Source: CAZFIM01 sp964519615 (GTDB taxonomy: Bacteria; Chloroflexota; Dehalococcoidia; GIF9; UBA5629). Taken from it: DNA of 54,889 nt. The stretch covers positions 1 through 54,889 of the forward strand of contig CAZFIM010000008.1 in NCBI GenBank assembly GCA_964519615.1. Reading direction: 5' to 3'. The position numbers and the translations under genes are program-made. Under the pieces are notes generated by a model. That model did no database searches. It had not been told where the DNA came from and worked only from the letters and a program-made list of their open reading frames with translations. Positions 1 to 8,191 of the stretch are shown here, in pieces; within the stretch, counting starts at the first letter, position 1; each line of letters begins with the position of its first letter.

Positions 1-615
1 TCTTATTTTCCTCCTGCACAGGGTGGAACATACGGCGTAACCGTCACGGTAAACGATAGTAAAGGAGCATCAACCACCGGTAATGTTCAGGTTACGGTAG
101 CAACCGCAACCAAGACCGTAACTCTAACCATTATCCAGGAAGAGTCCGGCACTGTTAGTGAAACCAACAAAGACAAATCTCTCTTCCGGGCCGGAGATGA
201 TCTCCAGAACCGGGGTTACCGCGCATTCTGGAGCTACAACATCTGGGGGTTGAATGGCACAGAGGTTAAGGAAGCAAAGCTCACTTTCAAAACCAGGAGT
301 ATCGCCGGAAATCCTTTCGCCCGTGTGGGTTCCGAATCGCTGGGAGGTTTCCGCCTATGGCGGGTGTCCTATCCCACGGATGAGCTTCCTCCTTATAACA
401 TCGTCGGGCAAAAACTTCAGAACTACTCTTCTGCACCTGAGTTTGACGCGCCTACCACGGTAGACGTGACTCCCGAGGTCAAGCAGTTGGTAGACGCTGC
501 TTCCGGCCGTTTTCAGATAGAAGCATTGTGGCTGAAAGCAACCAACGGCAACTCGGTTGCGGAATGGATCGAGTGGTCCGATGTGACATTGACCGTCACT
601 TATACAGAGAAATAA
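1..615 (+). CDS. Surface protein with PKD-like end and C-terminal DNRLRE-like domain (5' partial)
   Basis: The reading frame is open from base 1, so the start lies outside the window. The first ~35 residues look like the last strands of an Ig/PKD-type repeat (alternating Val/Thr, a GGTYGVTVTV stretch). A ~165-residue beta-rich domain follows, containing a WSYNIWGLNG segment and the phrase EAKLTF. This resembles the DNRLRE class of extracellular domains, in which a fold of ordered strands caps large secreted or wall proteins. No anchor, LPxTG or membrane segment follows, so the protein is probably secreted or held by parts upstream. A strong hairpin lies directly after the stop. The exact domain family is inferred from pattern only. 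Confidence 0.6.
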   Translation, partial: SYFPPAQGGTYGVTVTVNDSKGASTTGNVQVTVATATKTVTLTIIQEESGTVSETNKDKSLFRAGDDLQNRGYRAFWSYNIWGLNGTEVKEAKLTFKTRSIAGNPFARVGSESLGGFRLWRVSYPTDELPPYNIVGQKLQNYSSAPEFDAPTTVDVTPEVKQLVDAASGRFQIEALWLKATNGNSVAEWIEWSDVTLTVTYTEK

Positions 616-625
616 CAGTGAAATC

Positions 626-682
626 AGGGGGCGAATTTGCCCTGCTCACAATGAATCAGCAGGGTCCGAATTTCGCCCCCTT
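626..682 (+). terminator. Hairpin terminator after the surface-protein gene
   Basis: The arms AGGGGGCGAA and TTCGCCCCCT frame a long imperfect stem that also pairs CCCTGCT with AGCAGGG. The loop is about 11 nt. It ends in TTAAAGTTTT, giving a modest U-rich tail. It separates the surface-protein gene from the hrcA promoter, whose -35 lies a few bases downstream. Confidence 0.65.
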
Positions 683-688
683 AAAGTT

Positions 689-717
689 TTGACATCATTG
701 CAAGAGAGTGGTACAGT
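689..717 (+). promoter_or_regulatory. Sigma70-like promoter of hrcA-grpE-dnaK
   Basis: A perfect -35 TTGACA (689-694) is followed after 17 bp by TACAGT (712-717), which matches four of six -10 positions. The expected transcription start is about 724, just before the CIRCE element, the usual arrangement for HrcA repression. Confidence 0.7.
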
Positions 718-728
718 ATTATAAATAA

Positions 729-755
729 TTAGCAGTCTTAGATGGAGAGTGCTAA
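729..755. promoter_or_regulatory. CIRCE operator (HrcA binding site)
   Basis: TTAGCAGTC, nine spacer bases, then GAGTGCTAA. This matches the classical CIRCE consensus (TTAGCACTC-N9-GAGTGCTAA) with one mismatch, in the left arm. The right arm covers the end of the hrcA ribosome-binding site (GGAGAG at 744-749), so the element could act on both DNA and leader mRNA. It is known that HrcA, matured by GroEL, binds CIRCE and represses chaperone operons. Confidence 0.93.
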
Positions 756-757
756 AA

Positions 758-1786
758 ATGGGAAGCGGATTTCAAAAAAGAAAAAGTACCATTCTGAGGA
801 TAATTGTTGGTGAGTATATAGCCACAGCCATGCCTGTGGCCTCTGAGTTCATCTCACGCCATTATGACATGGGCGTAAGTCCTGCTACCATTCGCAACGA
901 TGTGGCGCGCCTGGAAGAAGAGGGTTATCTGACACGCCCGCATACATCGGCGGGTACCGTCCCTTCCGGCAAAGCGTACCGCCATTTTGTTCAGGCACTT
1001 CCCGATAATATCGAGCTTCCCGTGGATGAGCAGGAGCGCATCCGCAGATCATTTATGGAAGTGGAAGAGGAAATCGATAAATGGCTTAAGGTGGCAGCGC
1101 TCATTGTATCTCATATGGCCGGGAATGTCTCCATCGTGACATTTCCAAAGGCACGCAGGTCCAGGTTCAAGCATCTTGAACTGGTAGCCATCCATGAATT
1201 TCTGGCTATGCTAATACTTGTACTCAGTGAGACATCCGTTAAACAGCACCTGCTGTCCTTTAGCGAGCCGATAAACCAGGAAGAACTCAGCAAGCTGGCA
1301 AATAAGTTTAACAGCTTTTTTGCCGGCCGTACCTTTGCCGAGCTCACATCTCAGGAGGTGCATGCCTCGGAGCAGGAACAGCGCCTGATAGATATTATCA
1401 CTGAGATCATGGAGCAGGAGGATGAGTCCGAATACAACAAGCCCTATTTTGAGGGACTGCGAAAAATGATGGAGCAGCCTGAGTTTGGCCAAAAGGACAA
1501 ATTGCTCAACTTAATGGAGCTGGTCGAGATGCAGGACTGGCTTACTCCCCTTATCCGTAAGCAGGTAAACCACCAGGGCGTACAAGTTGTGATAGGCGAT
1601 GAAAGCAATGTCGATATACTCCAGGACTTGAGTCTGGTATTAAACAACTACGGCGTCCCGCGCAAGGTTGGCGGGACTATTGGGGTTATCGGCCCAACCA
1701 GAATGGATTATACACGGGCTATTTCTGCAGTAAACTGTGTATCCGGTGTACTGAATGATCTGCTTTCAAAAGTGTATTGTGAATAA
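758..1786 (+). CDS. hrcA: Heat-inducible transcription repressor HrcA
   Basis: Repressor of class I heat-shock genes that binds CIRCE. The N-terminal ~80 residues form the winged helix-turn-helix typical of HrcA (segments SPATIRNDVARLEEEGYL and RPHTSAGTVPS), followed by the GAF-like dimerisation core. The protein is about 342 residues, normal for the family. ATG 758 is preferred because GGAGAG sits 8 bases upstream. A GTG at 749 in the same frame lies inside the Shine-Dalgarno/CIRCE overlap and is less likely. It is first in an operon with grpE and dnaK, so it represses its own transcription through the CIRCE element overlapping its start region. Confidence 0.96.
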   Translation: MGSGFQKRKSTILRIIVGEYIATAMPVASEFISRHYDMGVSPATIRNDVARLEEEGYLTRPHTSAGTVPSGKAYRHFVQALPDNIELPVDEQERIRRSFMEVEEEIDKWLKVAALIVSHMAGNVSIVTFPKARRSRFKHLELVAIHEFLAMLILVLSETSVKQHLLSFSEPINQEELSKLANKFNSFFAGRTFAELTSQEVHASEQEQRLIDIITEIMEQEDESEYNKPYFEGLRKMMEQPEFGQKDKLLNLMELVEMQDWLTPLIRKQVNHQGVQVVIGDESNVDILQDLSLVLNNYGVPRKVGGTIGVIGPTRMDYTRAISAVNCVSGVLNDLLSKVYCE

Positions 1787-1813
1787 TAGCCACGTTATGA
1801 AAAGGAGGTTATA

Positions 1814-2368
1814 TTGGCTGATAACGGTGAAGAAGTAATTGAGAGCCAAGAAACTGAAGGATCTCACCTTGAGGATAAAAAAGCAAAGTCGCTAAAAAAT
1901 AAACTGGCCGAGGCAACCGAAAAGGCCAATCAATATAAGAATAACTGGCAGCGAGCGGAAGCCGACCTGGCAAATTACCGTAAAAGAGTGGAGCAGGAAA
2001 AGAACGATATCACGAAATTTGCCAACTCCACGCTGATTTGCAGCCTGCTGCCGGTGCTGGATGATTTTGAAAGGGCTTTCGCCGCTATTCCGCCTGAACA
2101 GGCGGAGGCAGGTTGGGCGGACGGAATGAAACTAATCCTGCGCAAACTGCAAACACTGCTCCAAACACAGGGGGTAACCTGTATAGAAGCTGCGGGAAAA
2201 CCCTTCGACCCCAGCGTACATGAGGCAATTGCGCAGCAAAATGGTGAAGAGGGGATAGTGGTGCAGGAAGTGCAGAAGGGATATATGTATAAAGACAAAG
2301 TACTGCGCCCTTCCATGGTAGTAGTAGGTAATGGACAGGAAACTGCGGAGCAAAACGGGGAAGAGTAA
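1814..2368 (+). CDS. grpE: Nucleotide exchange factor GrpE
   Basis: Co-chaperone that speeds ADP release from DnaK. The N-terminal half is a long charged coiled coil containing NWQRAEADLANYRKR. The C-terminal beta domain carries the GrpE signature around KPFDPSVHEAI and ends with LRPSMVVVGNG. The 184-residue length is typical. The start codon is TTG, supported by a strong AAGGAGG six bases upstream. It lies 27 bp after hrcA and 49 bp before dnaK, in one operon under CIRCE control. Confidence 0.95.
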   Translation: MADNGEEVIESQETEGSHLEDKKAKSLKNKLAEATEKANQYKNNWQRAEADLANYRKRVEQEKNDITKFANSTLICSLLPVLDDFERAFAAIPPEQAEAGWADGMKLILRKLQTLLQTQGVTCIEAAGKPFDPSVHEAIAQQNGEEGIVVQEVQKGYMYKDKVLRPSMVVVGNGQETAEQNGEE

Positions 2369-2417
2369 GACATACCCGATAATGTAATACAAGAGGTCTA
2401 TTTGCAAGGAGGAAAAT

Positions 2418-4337
2418 ATGGGAAAAACAGTTGGTATCGATCTGGGAACCACCTTCAGCCTGGTAGCGGTTATCGAAGGCGGAGAACCTAAAATCATAAC
2501 GAATACCGAAGGTGAGAGATTGACTCCCTCGGTTGTCGCTATCGATAAAAAGGGTGAACGCCTGGTAGGGCTTCTGGCCAAAAGACAGGCGGTGACCAAT
2601 CCTGAAAATACAATCTACAGTATAAAACGTCTGATGGGCAGAAAGTTCAAGGATGCTGAGGTACAGCAGGACATTAAGCGGCTTCCTTATAAAATTGTTG
2701 AGGCGCAGAACGGTGATGCCCATGTTGTCATGGGAGGCAAGCAGTACAGTCCACCGGAGATTTCAGCAATGATTTTGCAGAAATTGAAGGCCGACGCTGA
2801 GGCATATCTGGGCGAAAAGGTAACAGACGCTGTTATTACGGTCCCTGCCTATTTTAATGACAGTCAAAGGCAGGCTACTAAAGATGCGGGTAAAATCGCA
2901 GGGTTGAATGTCGAACGTATCGTCAACGAGCCCACCGCATCCGCTCTGGCATACGGCCTTGATAAAAAAGGTGATGAGACAATCGCCGTCTATGACTTCG
3001 GCGGGGGGACTTTCGATGTCTCTGTACTGGAACTGGGCGAGGGCACCTTCCAGGTAAAATCCACCAGCGGCGATACTCATCTTGGAGGCGATGACCTTGA
3101 CCTGCGCATCATGGATTACCTCTGTGATGAATTTAAGAAAGAGAACGGCATCGATCTCAAACAGGATAGAATGGCACTGCAGCGGCTAAAGGACGCCGCC
3201 GAGAAGGCTAAACGCGAGCTCTCCACCGTTTCACAAACAGAGGTCAACCTGCCTTTCATCACGGCTGACGCATCAGGGCCCAAGCATATGAATATTAACC
3301 TCACCAGGGCCAAATTGGAACAGCTGGTTATGGATCTTCTCGAGAGAACCATTGAGCCCTGCCGCAATGCTCTCAAGGATGCAAACCTCACCACAGCCCA
3401 GATCAGCGATGTGGTGATGGTGGGAGGTTCAACCAGAATGCCCAAGGTGCAGGATATGGCCCGGCAGTTCTTCGGACGCGAACCGATGAAGGGCATTAAC
3501 CCGGACGAGGCGGTAGCTCTCGGCGCTGCTATTCAGGCAGGCGTGCTCAAGGGTGATGTGAGAGACGTGCTCCTTCTGGACGTCACCCCGCTCACATTGA
3601 GCATTGAAACGATGGGCGGAGTTGCCACCCCGCTTATTCCCCGTAATACGACCATCCCTACCTCCAAGAGTCAGATTTTCAGCACGGCAGCCGATAGCCA
3701 GACCAGTGTGGAGATTAATGTATTGCAGGGCGAGCGTCCCATGGCAAACGATAACCGCAGTCTGGGCCGCTTTATACTGGACGGTATACTTCCCGCCCCG
3801 CGCGGCATACCTCAAATCGAGGTTACCTTCGATATTGATGCCAACGGCATTCTGAATGTCCGTGCACTGGACAAGGGCACCGGCAAGGAGCAGAAGATTA
3901 CCATCACTGCTTCCAGCGGGCTTTCCAAAGAAGAAGTGGAGAAAATGGCACGCGACGCAGAGTCTCATGCCTCTGAAGATGCGCGTAAGAAGGAGGAAAT
4001 CGAGGCCCGCAACGAGGCAGACAGTCTTGTCTATAGCACGGAAAGAATCCTGCGCGAACAGGCGGATAAAGTCCCGGCTGACTTGAAAGGGGAGATAGAC
4101 GGCAAGATAGCAGCAGTCCGCAGCGCTTTACAGGGCTCGGACGTGGCACAAATACGCTCTACGACTAAAGAACTCTCCAATCTGATGCAGAAATTGGGAC
4201 AAGCGGTCTATCAGCAGGCCGGCGCCCAGCAGCCCCCTCCGGGAGGTCCGGCTCCGGACAGCGGACCGACTCCGAGCGGAGAGGAACCGGGCGGCGGTGA
4301 AGAGGGGACAGTGGAAGGTGAGTTCAGAGAAGTATAG
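2418..4337 (+). CDS. dnaK: Molecular chaperone DnaK (Hsp70)
   Basis: ATP-driven cytosolic chaperone. The N-terminal ATPase domain shows the three Hsp70 signatures (IDLGTTFSLVAV, VYDFGGGTFDVS, VMVGGSTRMPKVQ). The substrate-binding domain follows, with a helical lid and a disordered Gly/Pro/Glu tail ending EGEFREV. At 639 residues it is full length. AAGGAGG lies four bases before the ATG. It is last in the hrcA operon and is followed by a strong terminator. Unlike the common hrcA-grpE-dnaK-dnaJ order, dnaJ is not adjacent; the full-length dnaJ lies about 21 kb away on the other strand. Confidence 0.98.
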   Translation: MGKTVGIDLGTTFSLVAVIEGGEPKIITNTEGERLTPSVVAIDKKGERLVGLLAKRQAVTNPENTIYSIKRLMGRKFKDAEVQQDIKRLPYKIVEAQNGDAHVVMGGKQYSPPEISAMILQKLKADAEAYLGEKVTDAVITVPAYFNDSQRQATKDAGKIAGLNVERIVNEPTASALAYGLDKKGDETIAVYDFGGGTFDVSVLELGEGTFQVKSTSGDTHLGGDDLDLRIMDYLCDEFKKENGIDLKQDRMALQRLKDAAEKAKRELSTVSQTEVNLPFITADASGPKHMNINLTRAKLEQLVMDLLERTIEPCRNALKDANLTTAQISDVVMVGGSTRMPKVQDMARQFFGREPMKGINPDEAVALGAAIQAGVLKGDVRDVLLLDVTPLTLSIETMGGVATPLIPRNTTIPTSKSQIFSTAADSQTSVEINVLQGERPMANDNRSLGRFILDGILPAPRGIPQIEVTFDIDANGILNVRALDKGTGKEQKITITASSGLSKEEVEKMARDAESHASEDARKKEEIEARNEADSLVYSTERILREQADKVPADLKGEIDGKIAAVRSALQGSDVAQIRSTTKELSNLMQKLGQAVYQQAGAQQPPPGGPAPDSGPTPSGEEPGGGEEGTVEGEFREV

Positions 4338-4358
4338 TCCCCGGTTAGAGAATTATAT

Positions 4359-4391
4359 ACAGATGCCGGGCTTGACCCGGCATCTGTTTTT
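4359..4391 (+). terminator. Rho-independent terminator of the dnaK operon
   Basis: A perfect 12-bp stem (ACAGATGCCGGG / CCCGGCATCTGT) with a five-base loop is followed by a run of five T. This is the cleanest intrinsic terminator in the window. Confidence 0.93.
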
Positions 4392-4580
4392 ACGGCTAAT
4401 CGATCCCTGTCACCATGCATAACGGTGCTCAAAGCTGCGATAATCAGGATGCTAAAATCGCATTAATAGCCTTGCAGAGATAAAGATATCACAACGCCTT
4501 GGCTATTGACAGCATGCGATACAATAAATAAGCGAGGTTATAGACCCCGCATTCATTTCTTGCTGCAAGGAGTAACTATC

Positions 4581-4733
4581 ATGGCAAAAAGCTCGATCGG
4601 TTCATCAGGTATTCTAATAGGGATACTGGCAATAGTCGCCGGGGTAGTAATACTGTTCAACCTCATTAAATTGAGTTTAATTGTCGGAATATTCCTTATC
4701 GTCTTCGGTATAGTATCACTGATCAGGAGGTAA
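4581..4733 (+). CDS. Small membrane protein, DUF3096-like
   Basis: A 50-residue protein with two hydrophobic stretches, the second containing IFLIVFGIVSLIRR at the C-terminus. ATG 4581 is chosen because AAGGAG lies eight bases upstream. An earlier in-frame ATG at 4506 would add a polar, Shine-Dalgarno-less extension. It resembles the next gene in size and in repeated Ile/Gly/Val pattern, so the two look like a diverged tandem pair. The role is unknown. The last bases of the gene carry the AGGAGG of the next one, which suggests translational coupling. A TACAAT at 4520-4525 is a possible -10. Confidence 0.7.
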   Translation: MAKSSIGSSGILIGILAIVAGVVILFNLIKLSLIVGIFLIVFGIVSLIRR

Positions 4734-4740
4734 AGAACAA

Positions 4741-4896
4741 ATGCCAGTTTTCGGAATCGGCAGCGGTCTTATTGTAGGTATTATCACTCTCGTCTTCGGT
4801 ATTATCGTTATGATTTTTCCACGAATACTCAACTACCTTATCGGAATATATTTAATAATCGTCGGTATCATTGCAATCTGGGGTGCGGTTGCATAA
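4741..4896 (+). CDS. Small membrane protein, DUF3096 type
   Basis: A 51-residue protein made of two transmembrane segments joined by a short polar turn (FPRILNYLIGIYLIIVG). That turn is the hallmark I associate with the DUF3096 family of tiny membrane proteins; the function is not known. AGGAGG lies inside the end of the preceding gene, about ten bases before this ATG, so both are probably translated from one mRNA. It ends in GCA TAA. The family assignment rests on pattern memory. Confidence 0.72.
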   Translation: MPVFGIGSGLIVGIITLVFGIIVMIFPRILNYLIGIYLIIVGIIAIWGAVA

Positions 4897-4980
4897 AGCA
4901 TAATAGCAGGCCGATAACAGAGGCTGTGCAAAAGCACAGCAGCGGCTCCGCAACTGCAAGCGTTTAAGGGGGGAAGCAGG

Positions 4981-5748
4981 GTGCTGTATACGGGAACAAG
5001 CGGGTTCAGCTATCAGGATTGGGTAGGCCCCTTCTACCCCGGCGTGCTGCCCCGCCAGGATTGGTTACACTATTATTCACAGGAGTTCAACTCCCTTGAG
5101 TTGAACTCCACTTACTATGTCATCCCCGGCTTTGCCACTATGAAAAGTATGGCAGCCAAAACAGGGCCGAACTTCCAGTTCTCCGTTAAAGCCAACCAGG
5201 ATATAACGCATACCAGAAAAAAGAGCGGTGAAGTATTCGCCGCCTTCACAGAAGCGCTGCGTCCCTTAAAAGAAAGCGGCAAGCTTGGCTGCATACTGGC
5301 ACAATTCCCCTACAGCTTCAGATGCAGCCGGGACAACCAGAGCTATATAGAATATTTCCGCGGGTATTTTCAGGATATGCCTGTGGTCATAGAATTCCGC
5401 AATGCCGGCTGGATTAAGCCGGATATATTCAGCTGGCTCCATTCGCTCAACCTGGGCTTTTGCTGCGTCGATGAGCCGCGTTTACCCGGGCTGATCCCTC
5501 CAGTAGCTGAACGCACCAGTGCAATTGCTTATGTACGTTTCCACGGACGCAATACGGCCAAATGGTGGCAGCATCAATTCGCTTATGAACGTTATGATTA
5601 CAGCTATTCAGCGGAAGAGCTGGCAGAGTGGCTGCCTAAAATCAATAAGCTCAGAAAAGGAGCGGACAAGACCTTCATCTTTGCCAATAATCACTGGCAG
5701 GGTCAAGCAGTAGACACCATCCGGCAATTGCGCTTGATGCTGGATTAA
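4981..5748 (+). CDS. DUF72 (YecE-like) TIM-barrel protein
   Basis: A 255-residue protein with the DUF72 signature: an N-terminal TGTSGFSYQDWVGPFYP, then NSLELNSTYY, a central SVKANQDITH, and a late VRFHGRN and FANNHWQGQA. The family has a TIM-barrel fold and occurs in bacteria and archaea. Its biochemical role is not settled. Translation starts at GTG, preceded by a G-rich GGGGGGAAG element. It is probably a single-gene unit between the DUF3096 pair and the dksA-like gene. The length is normal and no key segment is missing. Confidence 0.9.
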   Translation: MLYTGTSGFSYQDWVGPFYPGVLPRQDWLHYYSQEFNSLELNSTYYVIPGFATMKSMAAKTGPNFQFSVKANQDITHTRKKSGEVFAAFTEALRPLKESGKLGCILAQFPYSFRCSRDNQSYIEYFRGYFQDMPVVIEFRNAGWIKPDIFSWLHSLNLGFCCVDEPRLPGLIPPVAERTSAIAYVRFHGRNTAKWWQHQFAYERYDYSYSAEELAEWLPKINKLRKGADKTFIFANNHWQGQAVDTIRQLRLMLD

Positions 5749-5872
5749 AAAAAGTACGGCAAACCGCATACCACACCTATAATAGCTGTGGAAACAACCG
5801 GCCGAAAACAGCGTACGACCTCTGTAGAGTTTGCTTTAGCAGGCAACTTCGGTTTAGAATAGCATTCGTCAG

Positions 5873-6253
5873 ATGGCAGCTCAGCAGGTAAACAATATGG
5901 AATCAGAAAGAATAATCCGCAAACAGCTGGAAGAAGAGCGAAAGTGGCTCATAGCGGAGCTGGATAAGCTTAAGCGCAGTGCAGATAATACCGACGTAAG
6001 ACGGGAGGGCAGCCCTTACGGCAAACGTGAAGAGGAAGCTTCCGTCGTATCCGAGTTTGAAAAACGTCTGGCATTGGAGCAGCAGATGTCTGAATCGCTG
6101 ATAAAAGTCAACGATGCTCTGGAGCGTATGAAAGCCGGCACGTATGGAATCTGCACTAACTGCGGCAAGAAAATCAATCCGGAAAGGCTTCAAGCTTTAC
6201 CGTATGCCAAACTGTGCCTTGAATGCAAGGCAAAAGAGAAAAAAGGACGTTAG
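5873..6253 (+). CDS. DksA/TraR-family zinc-finger protein
   Basis: A 126-residue protein with an N-terminal coiled coil (residues ~10-95) and a C-terminal zinc finger of form C-x2-C-x17-C-x2-C (CTNCGKKI ... CLECK). This is the architecture of DksA/TraR proteins, which reach into the RNA polymerase secondary channel. Proteins of this shortened type are common in Gram-positive and Chloroflexi genomes and are not proven DksA equivalents. ATG 5897 is an alternative start; neither start has a strong Shine-Dalgarno. Its 3' end overlaps lspA by 31 bp if lspA starts at 6223. Confidence 0.85.
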   Translation: MAAQQVNNMESERIIRKQLEEERKWLIAELDKLKRSADNTDVRREGSPYGKREEEASVVSEFEKRLALEQQMSESLIKVNDALERMKAGTYGICTNCGKKINPERLQALPYAKLCLECKAKEKKGR

Positions 6254-6753
6254 AAGCGAGTAGTATTAGAAGCGTGCGCCGAGTATGGATTCTCCCACTT
6301 ATTGCAGTTCTAGTTATAGCACTGGACCAGGCAAGCAAACAGTGGATACGTATAAATGCAGACCCCGGAGAAGTGCTTGTTGAAGCAGGACGTCTGACGA
6401 TTGTTCACGTTTGCAACAGCGGTGCCGCCTTCGGTATTTTGCAGGGTCACAGCGTTATGTTGAGTATGCTTGCGCTGATAGCCATTATCGTTATGATAGC
6501 CTTTTACCGGCAAATTACCGGACAAAGTGCCTGGTATACCCTGACCCTGGGGCTGGTGATGGGCGGCGCTGCCGGTAATCTGGCAGACAGACTCAGGTTG
6601 GGATGTGTAACGGACTTTATCGATATACGTCTGTGGGGCGATTATCACTGGCCCGCTTTTAATGTTGCCGATTCAGCCATCTCAGTCGGCATTGTACTGC
6701 TGGTGGTTCTTGTCATAACCGGTCTTAAACAAGAAGATGGAAAATCATTCTGA
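6223..6753 (+). CDS. lspA: Lipoprotein signal peptidase (signal peptidase II)
   Basis: Aspartyl protease of the inner membrane that removes the signal peptide from prolipoproteins. It has four hydrophobic segments. The family motifs are LDQASKQW, NSGAAFG, GNLADRLRLG.VTDFID and FNVADS; numbered from the first ATG, the catalytic pair is Asp122 and Asp150. ATG 6223 overlaps the dksA-like gene; GTG 6274, just before RRVWILPL, is an equally plausible start and would give a more usual N-terminus. Neither has a good Shine-Dalgarno. It overlaps rluD by 17 bp, so the three genes form an operon. Its substrates here include the lipoproteins predicted elsewhere in the window. Confidence 0.93.
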   Translation: MQGKREKRTLEASSIRSVRRVWILPLIAVLVIALDQASKQWIRINADPGEVLVEAGRLTIVHVCNSGAAFGILQGHSVMLSMLALIAIIVMIAFYRQITGQSAWYTLTLGLVMGGAAGNLADRLRLGCVTDFIDIRLWGDYHWPAFNVADSAISVGIVLLVVLVITGLKQEDGKSF

Positions 6754-7648
6754 GCCGTTGATTGAAACCTTCGAAGTAACCGGACCTGCTGAACGCCTGG
6801 ACAAAATTCTGGCTGCCCGCTATCCCTATCTATCAAGATCGTATCTTCAGCATCTTATCGAGCAGGGTAATGTTCTGGTCAACGGTGTGAGTTTGCGCAG
6901 CAGCCATAAAGCAGCAGCCGGAGAGGTTATCGCCGTTACCATACCCCCCACACAACCACTCAGCCCCCAGCCGGAACCCATAGAAGTTGAAGTAATCTAT
7001 GAAGACGATGACGTCATCGTTGTCAATAAGCCGGCCGGGCTAACGGTCCATCCCGCACCGGGGCATACGCAGCATACGCTGGTCAACGCGCTGCTGGCGC
7101 GCTGGCCGGAGCTGGCCAGCTTCGAGGATAGCTCAAGGCCGGGCATCGTGCACCGGCTGGATAAGGACACTTCCGGATTGATGCTTATAGCCCGTCATGC
7201 CGCTGCACAGACTAACCTGATTGCCCAGTTTAAAGCCCATTCCATACACAAGAGCTATTACGCACTGGTCAAAGGAAAACTTGAACCTGAGCGAGGCATT
7301 ATCGAAGCCCCTATCGGCCGAGACCCTGCCCACCGCAAAAGAATGGCTGTCGTCTCCTCCGGTAAGGAAGCCGCCACCTCCTACAGGGTCAAGGAATATC
7401 TGGACGGCTATACACTACTGGATATCAGCATTGAAACGGGCAGAACGCATCAGATACGTGTGCACCTGACTGCAATCGGTTACCCTGTAGCGGGAGACAG
7501 CGTATACGGAATCAAGGTTAAATTTTTAAACCGGCAGTTTCTCCATGCGTGGCGACTTGGCTTTCACCTTCCCTCAAGCGGCATATACCGCGAATTTACC
7601 AGCCAGCTGCCGCCTGACCTTCAATCAGCCCTTGATTATTTACGCTGA
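6737..7648 (+). CDS. rluD: RluA-family 23S rRNA pseudouridine synthase (RluD-like)
   Basis: Isomerises uridine to pseudouridine in large-subunit rRNA. Residues ~17-70 form an S4 RNA-binding domain. The catalytic domain follows, with HRLDKDTSG at residues 139-147; the aspartate of HRLD (Asp142) is the expected nucleophile. Late motifs GRTHQIRVHL and AWRLGFHLP are also present. The 303-residue length and S4 domain fit RluD rather than RluA. The start lies within lspA, so translation is probably coupled. The exact target uridines are not readable from sequence. Confidence 0.9.
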   Translation: MENHSEPLIETFEVTGPAERLDKILAARYPYLSRSYLQHLIEQGNVLVNGVSLRSSHKAAAGEVIAVTIPPTQPLSPQPEPIEVEVIYEDDDVIVVNKPAGLTVHPAPGHTQHTLVNALLARWPELASFEDSSRPGIVHRLDKDTSGLMLIARHAAAQTNLIAQFKAHSIHKSYYALVKGKLEPERGIIEAPIGRDPAHRKRMAVVSSGKEAATSYRVKEYLDGYTLLDISIETGRTHQIRVHLTAIGYPVAGDSVYGIKVKFLNRQFLHAWRLGFHLPSSGIYREFTSQLPPDLQSALDYLR

Positions 7649-7779
7649 ATGCGGCCTCTCTTTTACGGTTTTACAGGTACGGTATTCCGCAAAGACAAAG
7701 AAATACATAATATACCGGCTTAACTATTGCTTAAATCACCGCTAATGTGTTACATTTTAGTAAGCGCGGGGTATACTGA

Positions 7780-8058
7780 ATGAAAGAATCAGAACAGTAC
7801 TATAGCCAGATCAGAAGAGAACAGGCAGGCAGGGAGAGCGATCTTCTCTCAAGTCTCCTGGACAGCAGCGAAGAGCTAAAGAGACTCACCGGGTTCGAAG
7901 CAGATATCGGTATCCGCAGAAACGAGATTCTATTTAAAGTCACAACGCAGATAGAAGATACCAGAAGCCAGCTAAAACAGGCGGAACAACTGGTCCAAAG
8001 GCTGAAGAAACACCTGGGTCAACTGGAAGGTCTGCACCGTGCTCTGACTAAAAAATAG
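7780..8058 (+). CDS. Small coiled-coil protein of unknown function
   Basis: A 92-residue, highly charged protein predicted to be almost wholly helical, with heptad-like spacing (KQAEQLVQRLKKHLGQLEGL). It has no signal peptide, cysteine pair or recognisable family. A TATACT two bases before the ATG and a GGGG about ten bases before it are the only nearby signals, so the start is uncertain. It lies alone between rluD and an RDD gene. A short AGGGAA/TTCCCT hairpin follows the stop (8068-8082). It could be a cell-division or scaffold-type helix protein, but nothing identifies it. Confidence 0.6.
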   Translation: MKESEQYYSQIRREQAGRESDLLSSLLDSSEELKRLTGFEADIGIRRNEILFKVTTQIEDTRSQLKQAEQLVQRLKKHLGQLEGLHRALTKK

Positions 8059-8191
8059 ACTGAACAAAAGGGAATTTTTCCCTCTCTATAGCGCTGTTTA
8101 TGTGCGTTGCTCAATGTCAAACATATTTTCACCCCGGGCAGATACGGGACCTCAGCAGTGACATCCCGCCTCTCACGGTAAGGAGCCAAGC

